Below are positions 13,869-28,500 of a stretch of DNA of 64,000 nucleotides, in pieces. The stretch covers positions 7,053,144 to 7,117,143 of the forward strand of contig CM040764.1 of NCBI GenBank assembly GCA_022829145.1, in the 5' to 3' direction. Each line of letters opens with the position of its first letter. Position 1 is the first letter of the stretch. Position numbers and translations under genes: made by a program. This DNA is from Albula goreensis. Taxonomy: Eukaryota; Chordata; Actinopteri; Albuliformes; Albulidae. The notes beneath the pieces were generated by a model. That model was not told the origin of the DNA. It was given only the letters and a program-made list of their open reading frames with translations, and ran no database searches.

Positions 13869-14130
13869 GTATCTGTAATGGAGCGGTTAGTCCCCATTGA
13901 ACCTGCATCCAGCGGGCCGTGGAGTTTCCATGCTTGGACTAACATCTGTACAGCTGTGAGTCGGATTCCCATTTGAGCCTGCAAGTCTGAAACCTATCCG
14001 GATCCACATCCACATAGCGGTGAGTGTGAACCATTAGACCTTCATCCAGATGGTGTCTTTTTTTATTTGAACCCTTGGAGCCGCATCCAGACAGCTGCGA
14101 GTTTAACTCCATTTGGGCGGGCTGCAGTGG
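13869..14130. repeat. four diverged copies of a ~70-bp tandem repeat
   Basis: Four units start near 13871, 13943, 14008 and 14084 (spacings about 72, 65 and 76 bp). Each shows, in the same order, an ATCTGTA/ATCCAGA-type start, AGCTGTGAG or AGCGGTGAG, then CCCATTTGAGCCTGCA-type sequence and CATCCAG. The pairs are diverged, so the array is old. No known family is recognised. Confidence 0.6.
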
Positions 14131-17100
14131 CCGTAACCAAGGCCAACGTGCTCAATCTCCGCCTCAGTAAACATCCATTGCTATGACATGACAGCATGCA
14201 GAATGTAGGCCACGCAAGTCTCCCCAAATGAGTGAAACCTCCAAGCAAACAAGGCCAAAGCAGCAAGGACATAATATGTAGCCCAGACAGCTGAGGGGCA
14301 AAGCAAGCCTCATTTACATCCATTTCATTCGACGTCAGGACAAGCTGGGTGCTTAAAAAATACTGCTGGGGAATAAATCAATGCGGGTAATATTTACTGA
14401 AAGAGCTTAATTATTCGATGTTGATGATAAACATGGATTCGCAGCTAGGCCTGTATGATAAACAGTGTTTTTCCTCTCGTCACAAATGGGCCCTGCTGCT
14501 CGTTATGGAGACGAAACTATCTTCATCTTGGCATGAGACGAATAACACAGGGATCCTTGGCGTCCTTCATTATGTCTGTATTTCCCGTTTTTTACAATCA
14601 ATTCCTGCAGTTAAATCCCTGGCGGAGCCCAAGCTGGCTTTGAAAAGTGGTCAGTTCTGAATGTATCCATCGTTATGGCCGACGGGAGACCTTTTATCTT
14701 TGCTCTCTCGTATGCTCAATAAAGATTAACAGTGCTTCCACTGTTGCCAGACAAGGCCTACTTAGCCTGACACAAAAATCAACAGCGAAAGCTAATTTTG
14801 AAACCGCTCCGGCCTTTAATCGATGCAGTAGAAAAGAGATACCTTCTACAATTGGTCTTTGATGGTGCTTTCGTAGAGGAGACCTGTTGGGTCAACTGAA
14901 AAACCTGACCCCAGAGCACCCAGGGGTATTTCTTCAGAACAGACCCAGCCTCAGCTATTAATATGAGGAGATGATAACTTGTGATTCAACTGTTGTGCTT
15001 CCCACATTCTGCACTAAATTATACATCAGCTCCTGTCTGAGAGCATCAGTGTGATTAGATACTCCTTCCTGCAGGGTCTTTCCACAGATATACGAACAGC
15101 AAGCCCAGCACCATGCATTCGCAACATTTTTCAACTGAAAACACTTCAATAAATGAAACAAATTTTTTTCTCAAACAAAAAAAACAAAAACTGCTTTAAA
15201 GATGAGCTCTGAACTAATGTGAAAGTCATTCTCATTTTAGACCCAGCATTTTGATATTGGCGACAATTCATAAATACAGGAAGCAATCGACTTCCGCTGT
15301 AGAGCATTCCACCTCTGGTCCCTAGAGACCAAAAGCACAGACAGACACAGTCAGAAGTGTACCTGAAATTCTGCAAAAGCAATCAGAACAGTCATTTTAG
15401 AGCACCAAAAACATTCACCACACACCCTTGTCATGTTAAATGCTTGATGCAACCCCATAGTCATTTCAATGGGTTAAAATTCATGTCATTTTTACAGAGA
15501 TTCAAATGAAAACAAGGCCCCAACCATGGCATAATGGCGATAATGTTCTCATCTTTATTACATCCTGCATGTGGTAAGACTTTTAAAAATTCCTTTCCCA
15601 TGGACTGCAGCTATGTTTTTTTTTTTTATTATTATTTTATTTTAAAAAATATATTTATTGGTTAATGCCTCTTTCCCCATTGAGCAGATGGGGAGAGAAC
15701 ACAAATAGCGGTCCCAAAGGCTGTGGAACAGGATGTGTCTGCCGCTGCTTTGGAGCTAATTTAATTGCACAAGATGGATGGCCCAGAGCCGCTCTGTGTC
15801 ACACGGGTCGCGGCGAGGAAGCTTCAGCCGGAACAAATCTCCCTGCTGCAGTTAACGGGCGCTGGGGTATTACAGTAATCACACGCGCTCCCCGCTGAGT
15901 TCTGTAAGCCTCACCTGAGGCTCGGAGACCCGACTCCCACGCCCCCCAACCTGCCCCCTCCCGATTCAACGAGCCTGCTAACACGACAGGGGGTGAATGC
16001 GACTACATTTCCATACATCGGGTCTTACGAAACCGCCGCGTTTCCTGTCCATGGATAGCCCCGTCTCGTTCACAACAGAAGTACTGAATTCAGTAATGAG
16101 TATGGTATTATTATTTCTGTATTAATATTCAAAAACATTTTTCCGCAACACTGCTGTGGAAAAGACAGGTCGATCCACAAGCACAAACCACTAATTCTGT
16201 ACAACCTGCTGTGTGGAAATACGAGGCGTGGTTCCCCCTGCGGTGTCAGAGGATATACTGTAGACAGACACATGGATGGATGGAGGAACAGATAGACGCA
16301 CTTTATTAACCTCCAAGGAGCAATCCACAGCGCCTCCAAAATGAAAAATTCAGCACATCTTTTGTATACAACTCAACCTTTTCCCTCAAAGAATTCCACA
16401 AATTGTATTTGCAATAGCATTTTTCGGGTTGCAACATTACACCAAACCCTGTGGGCACTCATGTACAGCCCTTGTTCCTCTGTACCGCATCTCATACCAC
16501 TATGAAGGACATGGGTCATACAGAACCTATTCGCATTCAGCAATGCATTCAACCACAAAAAAGATTAGTGGAAAATGAAGGAAAAAAATGAAAAGGAATA
16601 AGAAAATACGTCGGCTGCCAGTTTGTTGGTAGCTCCTTTTAAAAAAATATGTTAAAAGTCTTACTGATGCATTTTTTTTGTGTGATTTTAACCAGAAAGG
16701 AATATTAAGACTGAGGATTCAGTGTGGAATTATCTGTAGCTGATTTGGATCTGAACTGCAGTTATGCTAATCCTTATGGCCGTGGTGATACACAGGAGCT
16801 GGCCAGACAATCTCATGTTGGATCAAAAGCATGCGGTTCATTTTAGGCTTTTCAGCTTCCCCAAACAAAACCATACCAGCGCTCCACACGTGGTCTCAAT
16901 TCGCGTCAACTGATTGGATATGGCCGACGTCCAAAAAAGATGGTTTCGATACTGTCTAAAGCAAACAATAAAAGAAACAAAAACTTCAGTGTCGACACAC
17001 GCTCTTAGCGCACTGGTCTGTGAATTGTAGCATAATGTTTATAGCCTACACTAGGAGCTTATGGAAATGGTGTGTCTGTAAGCCCTGACGCGGGCCGGCC

Positions 17101-19645
17101 CATCCGTGGAGCGCTAGGGCTCTGCTGTAGAGACACTCCGCTGGCCATAAATAATTTGCAGCCATCTCAGTGCTGGGTTTCATTTGCTCAAAAGAGGAAA
17201 GGCGAAAGACTCAGAGAAAAATCCATCCTGACAGACCAGACGCAGCCTCATTTTGCAAAGACAGACAAGAGGGTGGGGGCTGAGATGTATTACAACTACA
17301 ACTGGGTAAAATAACAATAATAACATAGTAATTTGCAGCTTTTTGAAAGCCAAATATTGATTTGGTTTGGCAAACAGGTCTCACCACGGGCCAAACCAAC
17401 AGGCCTGAGAGTAAGCTATTCTGAGGTCGAGCCACTGAGTGCGGTGCAATTAATTTTTCGCTCTGCTGTAATAGCTGTCGAGAGACTGCCTGCGTCCTTT
17501 ACAGGGCTCCCCGAGGTTGGAGCTCCTGAACGGCAAGAGCTATAAAAAGAATAATGGACTTAGCTGCTCTTATAATAGGTCGCTTTGCTTGAGTCTGAAA
17601 ACTTTTTGGGAAACTGCAATGGCTTTGTAAATGAAGGGAAAACAAGCCCCTTCACTGTGAATGAGCCTTTATTCTATATACTTTCTGAAATTGTCCGTTT
17701 TCAAATGGGGGACTTCTGATTGGTGGATGTTGACCATGTGACTGCTAGACAGGTGTGCTCATCAGATTCTTCTTGAGCCACCTGTTCCAAAAGGCTTTCT
17801 TTTTTAACCTGGAAATAGGAAGCAGGGTGGTGGGTGGACCTGAACCCCTGCGAAATAGTTTTTCTTTCAAATAAAATGGAGACGAGTGACAGAATAGAAT
17901 GGAAAGATCCCCATATGACCTCTGTTCTATGGTTTACAATAGGACCATCACCAAGGCCGAAGGCCCACTCTAAAAATTATAAATGGCTGTAAAGCTGCAA
18001 AGAAAACTGCAGCCGCTAAGTATTTCCACAGCTAATAAATCATACCTCCATTTTTTTTTTTAATGTGAAGACTTTGCTGCTGCACAAGGCCAAAGAAAGT
18101 GTGAAGAGAACGCATCAGAAAATGTATCTAGAAAATGATGTTCGTGAGTTCAATGAGTTCATTTCCCAAACGACTCTCTGGCAGCGTGCCCGGGCACTGG
18201 AACAGATATCAATGCCAGACAAAATCTGTGACCCCATATTTTTATTCTGCAGAGAACAACAATGAATGGTGCAAAGTCTGTTAAATGTAATAAAACTAAG
18301 CATGACTGAACAACTGAATTTAAAAACTACACAAATATGTGTATGCTTGCACAAACTCATGCTATATTTTATTTTTGAAAAAATGCTAATGACGACCTTC
18401 ATATACGAAAAATTTTAATGCATAAATATGGAAAAATATTGACTGGTTGGAGATGGAAAGATCGTCTCAAATGTTACTTGCTGTCTTTTGTGCACACTGA
18501 TCTCTCCAGTGAGCTATTCTGTGCAGCCAGCCAATCAAATCAGACGTGGGGCTTATGACCTACAAGAGTTGCCGTGGCAACGCCTGCCTTCTGGAATACA
18601 TGTCATGCATGTTAAGTGCCTTCCAGAAACACACACACAAGCACACACGCACACACAAAGGTGCAAGCACCAACACACAAATACTCGGAGTCTTTAAATT
18701 TTCTCTTGCACTCACACACACAAAAACACATTCTCTTCGGCTCGGAATGTACCATTTGAGACTGAAACGGGGGAATGAAAAGGGATGAAACAGGACATGA
18801 AGCTCATGCATATTCCACGATTCAAAGGTGCAATGTTTCCCCCCATATGAAGAAAAGGTGCAGCCTAAATTCCCTGAGAGTTGAGTACTTCAGTACTACT
18901 CCGTTTTCATACATAGTTGGCAACCTCTCTGATAAGATGTACATAAGAGTCAGTGCATATTTATTACCTGAATGGATTGCCTTTTTCATACTTGGCTCAT
19001 GGCCTCTCTCAGATGCTCAAACCATACGACAATAATACTTCAGACATGACTGAGAGCAAGCAATCTCTCCTGAGACTCCAAATCGAAGTGCTATTTGTAA
19101 ATACTTTAGCTTCTTGGCCATTAATGACATAAAACACATACACAAGCGACTGCATACAAACCGAAGACACGCGCTGCCACAAATCATGAACACTCATGCT
19201 TACAGTACACTGATGTACCACTGAAAATGAATTTTATTATCCTGTAACTAGCTTACTGCTTTTTTCAGGCTGGCTTTAGAGGTCAGGCATGAAAATAAAC
19301 TCTGTCCTCTCTCGTATTCTATCATAATACAGACCAGCCAAAGAGCTACACAGTTTATTAGACTTTGCAATACATATCAATATAATGCTGACCTGCTCAC
19401 AGGGTGGACGGCTATACCTGACCCAGACGAGAGTAGATTCTCTAACCCATTCAGGCAACAGAATATCTAAGCTAGTACAGAGGGCTGTGCGTTTTCTTCC
19501 ATTCCAGCTGACAGGAAACTGTAAAATGGCCTCTCTTCTGAGAACGGAAGCAGGACCGCCAGACAGCGTGGCCGGGACGTATCACAGAGACTTCTACAAT
19601 GCTGTGACCAGGGCCTTAACAGATTTGCAATTTTCTCTTGGATGA

Positions 19646-19647
<2 letters not shown>
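14131..19647. other. intron 1 interior, possible conserved non-coding sequence, no gene
   Basis: Mostly non-repetitive. Stretches near 14640-14860, 15660-15830 and 17320-17530 are rich in homeodomain-like TAAT cores with no simple repeats, as in conserved enhancers, but this cannot be shown without alignment. A short CA-rich patch lies at 18630-18665. Confidence 0.55.

Positions 19648-19716
<69 letters not shown>
19648..19716. repeat. (CA)n microsatellite
   Basis: About 69 bp of uninterrupted CA, followed by CA-rich decayed sequence to about 19802. It faces a (TG)n array 186 bp to the right. Confidence 0.98.
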
Positions 19717-19719
<3 letters not shown>

Positions 19720-19900
19720 TCCCAAGCGAACGCAAGCACGCACGCACGCACACACACAATCAACAACAAAAACACATACACACACATTTGCATACACACA
19801 CAAAATCCCAAGGTGGAATGACTTCAATGCAGCCATTTTATGTGTGTAATGTCACAGGTCCCATATATGTGCATACCTACACTGGACTGGCCCAGTAGAC

Positions 19901-21330
<1,430 letters not shown>

Positions 21331-21358
<28 letters not shown>
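21331..21358. repeat. (CA)n microsatellite abutting a SINE
   Basis: A C-run followed by about 28 bp of CA repeats, directly upstream of the V-SINE copy. Confidence 0.95.
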
Positions 21359-21360
<2 letters not shown>

Positions 21361-21572
21361 AGTTATAATGTTAGAGGAAACACTGCTAGAGGTTGCAGGT
21401 TCAATCCCCAGATGGGCAACTGCTGTGTCCTTCAGCACGGTATTTCAGTAAATATGTAGGTGTATAAATGGGTAGTGCGCACAAACGTAAGCTGAATACT
21501 CTGTACAGATGCTAGTCTCTCTGGAAAAGGGCATCTGCATATGTGCCTGAACTGTAAAGCAAAGTAAACAGC
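21359..21572 (+). mobile_element. V-SINE-type tRNA-derived SINE, degenerate copy 1
   Basis: The head has a Pol III B-box-like GGTTCAATCCC (21398-21408) preceded by AGAGGTTGCA. A body follows with TGTATAAATGGGTA (about 21461), and the 3' tail CTCTGGAAAAGGGCATCTGC (21519-21538). This order, and the tail resembling CTCTGGATAAGGGCGTCTGC, is what I know of fish V-SINEs, whose tail resembles an L2-clade LINE. It is antisense to stag1. The limits are approximate. Confidence 0.75.
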
Positions 21573-23340
21573 GTACCTTGTAATTATTTCTACAATTTAT
21601 GGGAGAGTCAACACCGTTTTCAAAACTTCCCCAAAGGAATTTCATTTCCCGCGCACATATAAGTTAAATTACAGGACCGGAGGTCTCATGTACCAACGCT
21701 TGCCGCATCAAAACAGAAGCCTTTCCCCGGGTCCTGCTCTCATGCTGCACCATTAACACTGAATAACACCCGTGGAGTGTAATGGCCTCCACACCGCCTT
21801 TAGTGTACGTTAGTTCTCCCTCCTCGCATCAGATATGGCTGCACAGACAGGCTGCTTATAGAGGCGAGGCTCCCCGGGGAGTCGGCGCGATGCAGTGCAA
21901 ATCGCTGTTGCCGTGAGACAGGCAGAGCCAAATGAGCTCAAAGGAGACGAGGCAGGTAACAAAGAGCAGGTGAGAATCAGCGCCTGCTAAAATAAGCGGA
22001 GGCCAATTAAAGACATGCACAAGTATTCTAGGGTGTGTGTATACAGTACATACAATGTTCTAAGATTCTGAGTCAAGCTAAGGTCTTAGGCAAAGGTCAC
22101 ATGATGCTATAGCCATTACTCAGGGAAGAAAAAAAAATCACTAGTAACAACAAAGAAGGCAGGAGGCAGCTATTTTTACTTGCATTTTTTTTTCTTTTCG
22201 ATTCTGAACTGAAATGACCTTTCGCAAAGCCATAAACACTCTCCTGCCATATGCAAAAGGAGCTGTTAGGATTAACACGGCCATTGTGCTCTCGCTGGAG
22301 ATCTGTCTGCACAAAGCTCCCTGTCCGGGCCGGGCCTGCTCGGGGGGGGGTTTGGGGGAGGCTATGGCGAGGCCGACCCGTATAGCGCAGACCGCCACGG
22401 CCGATGCTGCCGCCAGTGTCAACAGAGCAGGGATTAAACGGGCTATCGTTTTACAGGCTGTGTCAGGTGACAGTCTTCGTTTTCACCTTCAATTCGTATG
22501 GTCCGTCTCCACTGCTGCAGAACACACTGCACGACCCCCAACCCCCCCGGTGAGCATGTGCGCTACACCTCATGATCGAATCGATCAGGGAAACTCGATC
22601 ACAAGTGCACCATCTTTAAAGATGTGAGGTGTACTCAAGTCCTCAGATGTTCATAGACTCTGCCATGAGGACAAAATTCCTCACAGCTACCCATAGTGTA
22701 TACATGGTGCCTCTGAAGAGCTGAATATGAACGGCAATATCACATCCTGGTATTACTATCATAACACGAACTGTGTGGTGTGCTTGTGTATGCACGTGGA
22801 CCATCTACACTGAACATCCTTAGGAATCTATCAATCTTCACATTCAGGAACCTGTATTGTTGATCTGCCACACTACTGGACTGCCACGTGCCGCTTCACA
22901 GTGAGCCGTTAGCGCGAGCGAAACCCCGCCATGTTCTGATCCGGCCCACAGATACCGTCATTAGCACGGGCCTTGGCCCAAGGGCTTTGGGCCCGTTGGG
23001 TTACTGAGGATTCCTTCCTCGGAACACATTATCCCCGACCAGAGGCGCGCTCGTCCGAGACAACCACCCGCAACGACGGCGAGAATTCACGGAGGGCTGT
23101 TACCAATGGCAACAAAGAGCCGGGAAGAGCTCGGTAAAGCGCACGGGAACATACTGAGGAGCCATTTTGCTTTGTGGCGCGGGAGCCAGATACAGAGAGC
23201 AGCATAATGACACGGGAAGGGAGGGGGGATTAAACTCCTCTGCTCAAGTTTTGGACGCTCCGTTTTCCCCCCAGATGTGTGCGCTGGGATAAAGGGTGAA
23301 CTGGGGCGATCTGTCTGGGACAGGGCTTTCTGACAAATTC
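21573..23340. other. intron 1 interior with a CpG-richer patch, no gene
   Basis: A CpG-richer patch lies at about 22890-23160 (for example GTTAGCGCGAGCG, GGCGCGCTCGTCCG). It could be an enhancer or an unused promoter; no exon or donor supports a gene. A G-run is at 22341-22350. Confidence 0.6.
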
Positions 23341-23670
23341 ACCAAAACTTGAGAGAGGAGGAGAGAGGAAGGGGAGGGGGGGGAAAAGGGAGAGAGAGCG
23401 GAGGGGATACAGGAATAGGAGGAGAGCGTTCTCTGGTTTTAGGCAAACAGCCAGACGAGGAACCGCGGCAGGCTTGACCCTCGGTGAGACGGAAAATAAA
23501 GGGCTCATTCACCTGAGAGAGAAAGTGAGCGAAAGAGAGCAAGAGAGCAGGCAACAGAGAGATAGAGAGAGAGAGAGACTGAAGAGAGAGGAAGAAAGGG
23601 AGTGTGAGAGAGACTGGAGAGAGAGAAAGCAAACTGAGAAACACAGAAAGAAGGGGTAGAGAGAGAGCAG
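23341..23670. repeat. purine-rich (GA)n low-complexity tract
   Basis: Long stretches of almost pure A/G on the plus strand with many GAGAGA blocks (23350-23405 and 23512-23670). Leucine/serine-rich frames on the minus strand here are a by-product. Confidence 0.9.
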
Positions 23671-24389
23671 AGAGAGCAGACAGGCCTGTGGGCCGTGGCT
23701 GAGCCCCAGTCGGGGCAGAGCTGAAGAGCTGCTGCTGTGGGGAGCCTGACAGCTCCGGCTGGGGCGATCCCCACCTGGAGAGGCGAGGGGTCCGTGGGGG
23801 CGGGCCCCCAACCCGCCATGCTGCAGGAAATGAGTACTTAAAGGAGCTTTTGGGGTCCTGTTTAAATGCCGACACGCCATGGTGAAAAGATAATATCTCC
23901 TCCAACTGGCTTGCCCAGACTCACACCTGTGTCCACTCATATAGACCAGCCATATTCTGCACTGAACTGGCGGGCTTTCCTCAACCAACCTCCTCTGGAT
24001 CCCCTGATGCCACGCACACACACGCTCACGCACACACAAACTAACTTATGCATTATCACTTTACATTAGATAAGTAATAATGCATAAGGGCAAGCTGATG
24101 ATGCAAGCAGCATCAAGCCTTAAAACCACACAAATGGAGAGGCAAGGCTTTTTTTGGTGCACCCCATTTTGCAGTATTGTCTTCTGCAATTCCCCAACAT
24201 CACACTGATAACAGCTGAGCAATGAGGTATCAGTAGTGCTTCACCCAGCCCTGCCTGCGGTGCTTATGTACTGTGTGATGCTCTGTCCCAGGGTGAGACG
24301 CTGAGAGTTCAACTGGAGGAGCCTACAGCTGGAAGCACACAGCTGAACCCTGGAGAGCCAGCACTGCAGGGCTCTGACTCAAAATGGAG

Positions 24390-24660
24390 GCAGCGACAGG
24401 GAGCGAGGTGGAGGGGAGAACAGAGACACAACCCAGCAGGAGAAAGAGAAGAAAAGGAGAAGGACATGAGACAAAGCAAAATGAGAGGTGGAGCGAGACG
24501 GAAACGGGGGAGAGACAAAGAAACTGAGAGGAGAGAGAAAGAGCCAGCGAGAGAGAGAAGCAGACAGGAATGAAGAGGAAGATTAAAATAAGAGGAAAGG
24601 TGAGACCCACAGCTGTCCACAGGAAAACCGAGAAAGCAAGAAAGAGGGATGGGGAGATTA
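24390..24660. repeat. purine-rich low-complexity tract
   Basis: A second A/G-rich tract with AGAGAG blocks; no gene. Confidence 0.85.
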
Positions 24661-24803
24661 GTCTGACGGTGAGCAGAGGTGCGGAGAGGGCACTGGGATG
24701 ACAGCTGCTAAATCAAACACTGAAGCAAGAGCACAGCTCCCATCTCTGTGCTGCTAACCTGGCCCAGCGACTCCCATCTGCTATTTATTTACAGGAGACA
24801 AAA

Positions 24804-24816
24804 GCGCGCGCGCGCG

Positions 24817-24914
<98 letters not shown>
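24804..24914. repeat. compound (GC)n-(AC)n microsatellite
   Basis: About 22 bp of alternating GC followed directly by about 90 bp of alternating AC. Alternating CG is the strongest known Z-DNA-forming sequence. Confidence 0.98.
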
Positions 24915-24915
<1 letters not shown>

Positions 24916-25057
24916 CCTCAGTCACAGTCTCTCACACGCACACGCAGTCACAGTTTCACATACATGTGAGAACACTTTTCAAACACCACCTCATAAATCT
25001 GGACTCGCACACAGACCCACACGCGCAAACACTCATACTCATGCACTCACACACACA

Positions 25058-25059
<2 letters not shown>

Positions 25060-25145
<86 letters not shown>

Positions 25146-25171
25146 TAGACAGACATAGACACAGACACACA
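25060..25171. repeat. (AC)n microsatellite with AGACATAGAC tail
   Basis: About 82 bp of AC repeats, then a short imperfect AGACATAGAC repeat to about 25171. Confidence 0.97.
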
Positions 25172-25406
25172 GCACTGTATAAACAGGATACGGGCCTGTG
25201 GGCTGTATGGAGAGCCTTGTTATTATATTATTGATCTAATGTTGCATCTCTGAAGCAGATGCTGCTGCTTGTCCCACATGCAGTGCGGCTCTGCTGCATG
25301 ACTGGGATCCCCAATCAGGATGCACCAATCTGGGATTTTAAGGGAGAATCCGATTTTCAATTCTATACACACATTATCAGCCAACACTGGGGTTTTAATC
25401 CGCCTT

Positions 25407-25441
25407 AAAAACAAACAAACAAACATACAAACAAACAAACA
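25407..25441. repeat. (AAAC)n microsatellite
   Basis: About 35 bp of AAAC units with one CATA interruption. Confidence 0.95.
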
Positions 25442-25500
25442 GCAGCGGTTATTTCTTTAGCAAGAACAGTACATAATAATGAAACTTCATGAAAATTATG

Positions 25501-25591
25501 TGCACACTGGATTGATATGCCATGACTAATATCATCTCTGACTTTAATGTATCAGAATAAACCACAAAAAGCAGCATTAATCCAGTGTGCA
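25501..25591. repeat. 91-bp inverted-repeat element (13-bp perfect arms)
   Basis: TGCACACTGGATT at 25501-25513 is the exact reverse complement of AATCCAGTGTGCA at 25579-25591, with a 65-bp AT-rich interior. It could be a tiny MITE relic or a hairpin. No target-site duplication is obvious. Confidence 0.6.
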
Positions 25592-28500
25592 GATATATGT
25601 AAAATTATAACATATTGGGCTGTTCACATCATAACTGTTCATAAAAAAAGTCAACGATAACTGGTCCTGTCAGACTGACCTGCCAACCCTCCAACGGGGG
25701 TATTACTACCAGACAAAGTACAAAACTATACGGTGTAGAAGTCAATAAGGACATGTATTATTTTTTTATTTTCATGTAAATGGTTTCAGTGCAGTACAGA
25801 AGCAATAATATTTGCATTATTGCCAACATTGTATTACATTTGTGTAATAGCCTAACCTCATAATTACAGCCTGTCTTAATAAGCAGAGTGTCATTTTTAG
25901 ACCATTTGGTTTTGTTGATGACAGTTATTAAAAGCGAATAGTTTATTTCTGGGGTTTCTGCAGTCTGCGAACATGACAAGTAGAAAACCTCTACGCCAAC
26001 TGTCTACATATGGGATAGTTGTTAGCGAATATTAACCAATGACTGCGGCGACTGCAGAAGTAGTGCATTTATTAGTGGGGAAGCTTTAACAATACGTTCA
26101 AGTCATTAAAAGCGGTTGACAGCAGAGTGACACTTAACAGAGAACACCTGGTAACAAAGTTATGATGAATTTCTTAGCTAGCGAGTTACTGACAGCTAAC
26201 AGGCAAGCAGCTGTGGCGATGATAATATTTTGTGAGCAAACATAATATTCATGTATCACAATGCATCACAGTAATTAGTATGGACTATCTAAAACAAACA
26301 GAAGTTAACAAAGCAGCTACGGACAGAGAGCTTACATGCAGCCAGGTCATATTTTTTGAGAAAGGGTAAGGATTTAGCAAAGACAACGAGAAAATGAAAG
26401 TTATGGAGTCCATCACTCTGGACAACCAGCCCTTTGTGGAGGACACTGGATCGTGCCAGCTCATAGCGCACATAGACTGCCAATATTCTGTTCAAGCTAC
26501 CTACCAGTAGATCCTTTATAAGATGCGCCTTTGCCAGAGACAACCTCTGGTACTCTGAAATAGTGCCAAACACCTTTGCAGGTTGTTTTCACGCCGATCA
26601 ATAATTTTGTGAAAATGTCCATCCCAGGACCTCCATTCCTGCTGTGCTCTAATCAGACACTCGACTGTCAGTTGGGCCGATGAGCTGCGGAGGCTGCATG
26701 TGTGCAGAGAACAGGGCAGTTCATTTACTGGCTACAATATAGCCTCACATTAAATTATTCTTGTCGTTATTTATTTGGCAGGTGTCCCTGTTAAAAACTT
26801 CCCTCAGAGATGCTGTTCATCAAATACATTTTTTCTTCACGAAAAATACCGTGGTTGGGAGCTAAAATTCTGAACTGTGTGCGCATCAGTGTGGTGGCTG
26901 GTTAAGTTGGCGTGGATTCTGTTCGTATTCTCCTTGGCCTCTTCACGAAATCATCAACAGCTCTGTTTCCCGAGATACGAGCACTTAGATCTGCAGACGA
27001 AATTCTCAAATCCGCTCTGATCCAGGCAAAGCTGGGGATTTGCTGTCCCTTTAACAGACTGGAAGATATGAGTCTGTCCCACAGACACCGGAGCTGCCCC
27101 CAGCACAGAGTCTAATCACTGCCCCTTGCGTGGACCCACACATGGATGCACTTACATGCTGTGTGTTTTCATGCTGTGCATGTGGTGTACGTGTGCTTGT
27201 GCACTGTGTGTATATACTGTGTGCTTGTGTATGCCTTATATACCGTGTGTGTGTGTGTGTGTGTATGCAGCAGGCGGGCTTGACAGGGCAGCACTGAGAC
27301 CTGCCCTATAATTGGTTTGTGCGTACATGCTATACAGGAGCAGCGCAGTAATTCCCCTCCCCCCATACAGTCATATAGAGTCCCGCCCTGCCTGTCCCGC
27401 ACGACTCAGACACAGTTCCCAAAGCCCCTCCCACCTGCCTCCACCACAGCCACTCACATCACATGCACACTGTCACACACAGCCAATAACATCACCCCTA
27501 AAGAGTACAGCCTGTGGTTCTACTTTCTATCACAACTGGCCAGAAGGTAGCATATGGGACTGACAATAGTCTGAGTTGTATGGTTAGCACCAGTAAACAA
27601 TGGTATCCAACCAGCTTTCTTCATTTCCTGTATGCATTATGATTAGCGTGATGCTATCTGTCTGCATTGTGTAACCAGCGCATCAGTTTATGGGGAACTG
27701 GGCCCCCGGTCTTCTTCGTGAGAGACCACCACTCAACCCAACAAAGCTCCTGATTCAGACAATATGTAGGCTTGGCTCACAGGCCAGCACAAACCGGCTT
27801 GTTTACCGAGCTCATCCCAATACGTGCCCTAAATGTGAACCACATGGGCTTTACCCCGCCGGTGCCGCAGCCATCACGGCCCATCAAACACCATCACAGC
27901 AGCTAACCGGCTAAGTGAGACGCTGCTTTCAATACACCACGACCAAACGCACGGACTGAAGCGCAATTCTGCACTAAAAGCACCATATAATCAATGTTGT
28001 TGTTATTAAAAAAAATATAACATAATTAAATCATTACCATTTAAGACTCCAAACTACAAATAAAATGTTGGCCAATGTGACTAAAATATATATATACAGC
28101 GATGGCATTTTTCTGAACCACTCACCAATGCTGACTTCATATTAAGATGGTTTTATGAGAAGACATGTTACTGCTGAGGGCTGTCTTGGCTGTTTCTTTA
28201 ACTATCTGCTAAAGCAACAGTAACAGCATCTTTTCAGAGGAACGCGAGTTGTGAATTCACCTTAATATGTAGCACTGACACATAGTTATCACATATCAAA
28301 ATAGGCTGCTATTCCAACAGTCACGGCAGGAGCATTATTAAGATATTCTATTAGCATCTTCAGCAATCAACTCAAATGACTTTGAGCAATGGCAAAAAGA
28401 CAAGTGTCAAACTTGCCTGGATATACAACAGCCCATTCTCCTAACAGTTCAGCAAGAACAGATTCTGACCTCATGAGCGTAACGAGCAGTTAAAGTGAAT

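Noticed and set aside
18631..18665. CRISPR or other structured array in CA-rich patches
   Set aside because: No repeat-spacer pattern; simple decayed dinucleotide repeats in a vertebrate genome.
21398..21408. tRNA gene suggested by a B-box GGTTCAATCCC
   Set aside because: No cloverleaf can be built and the flanks match a V-SINE, so it is a SINE head and not a tRNA gene.
23339..24039. Long Leu/Ser-rich minus-strand frames
   Set aside because: They are translations of a GA/CT low-complexity tract; repeats in all frames stay open.
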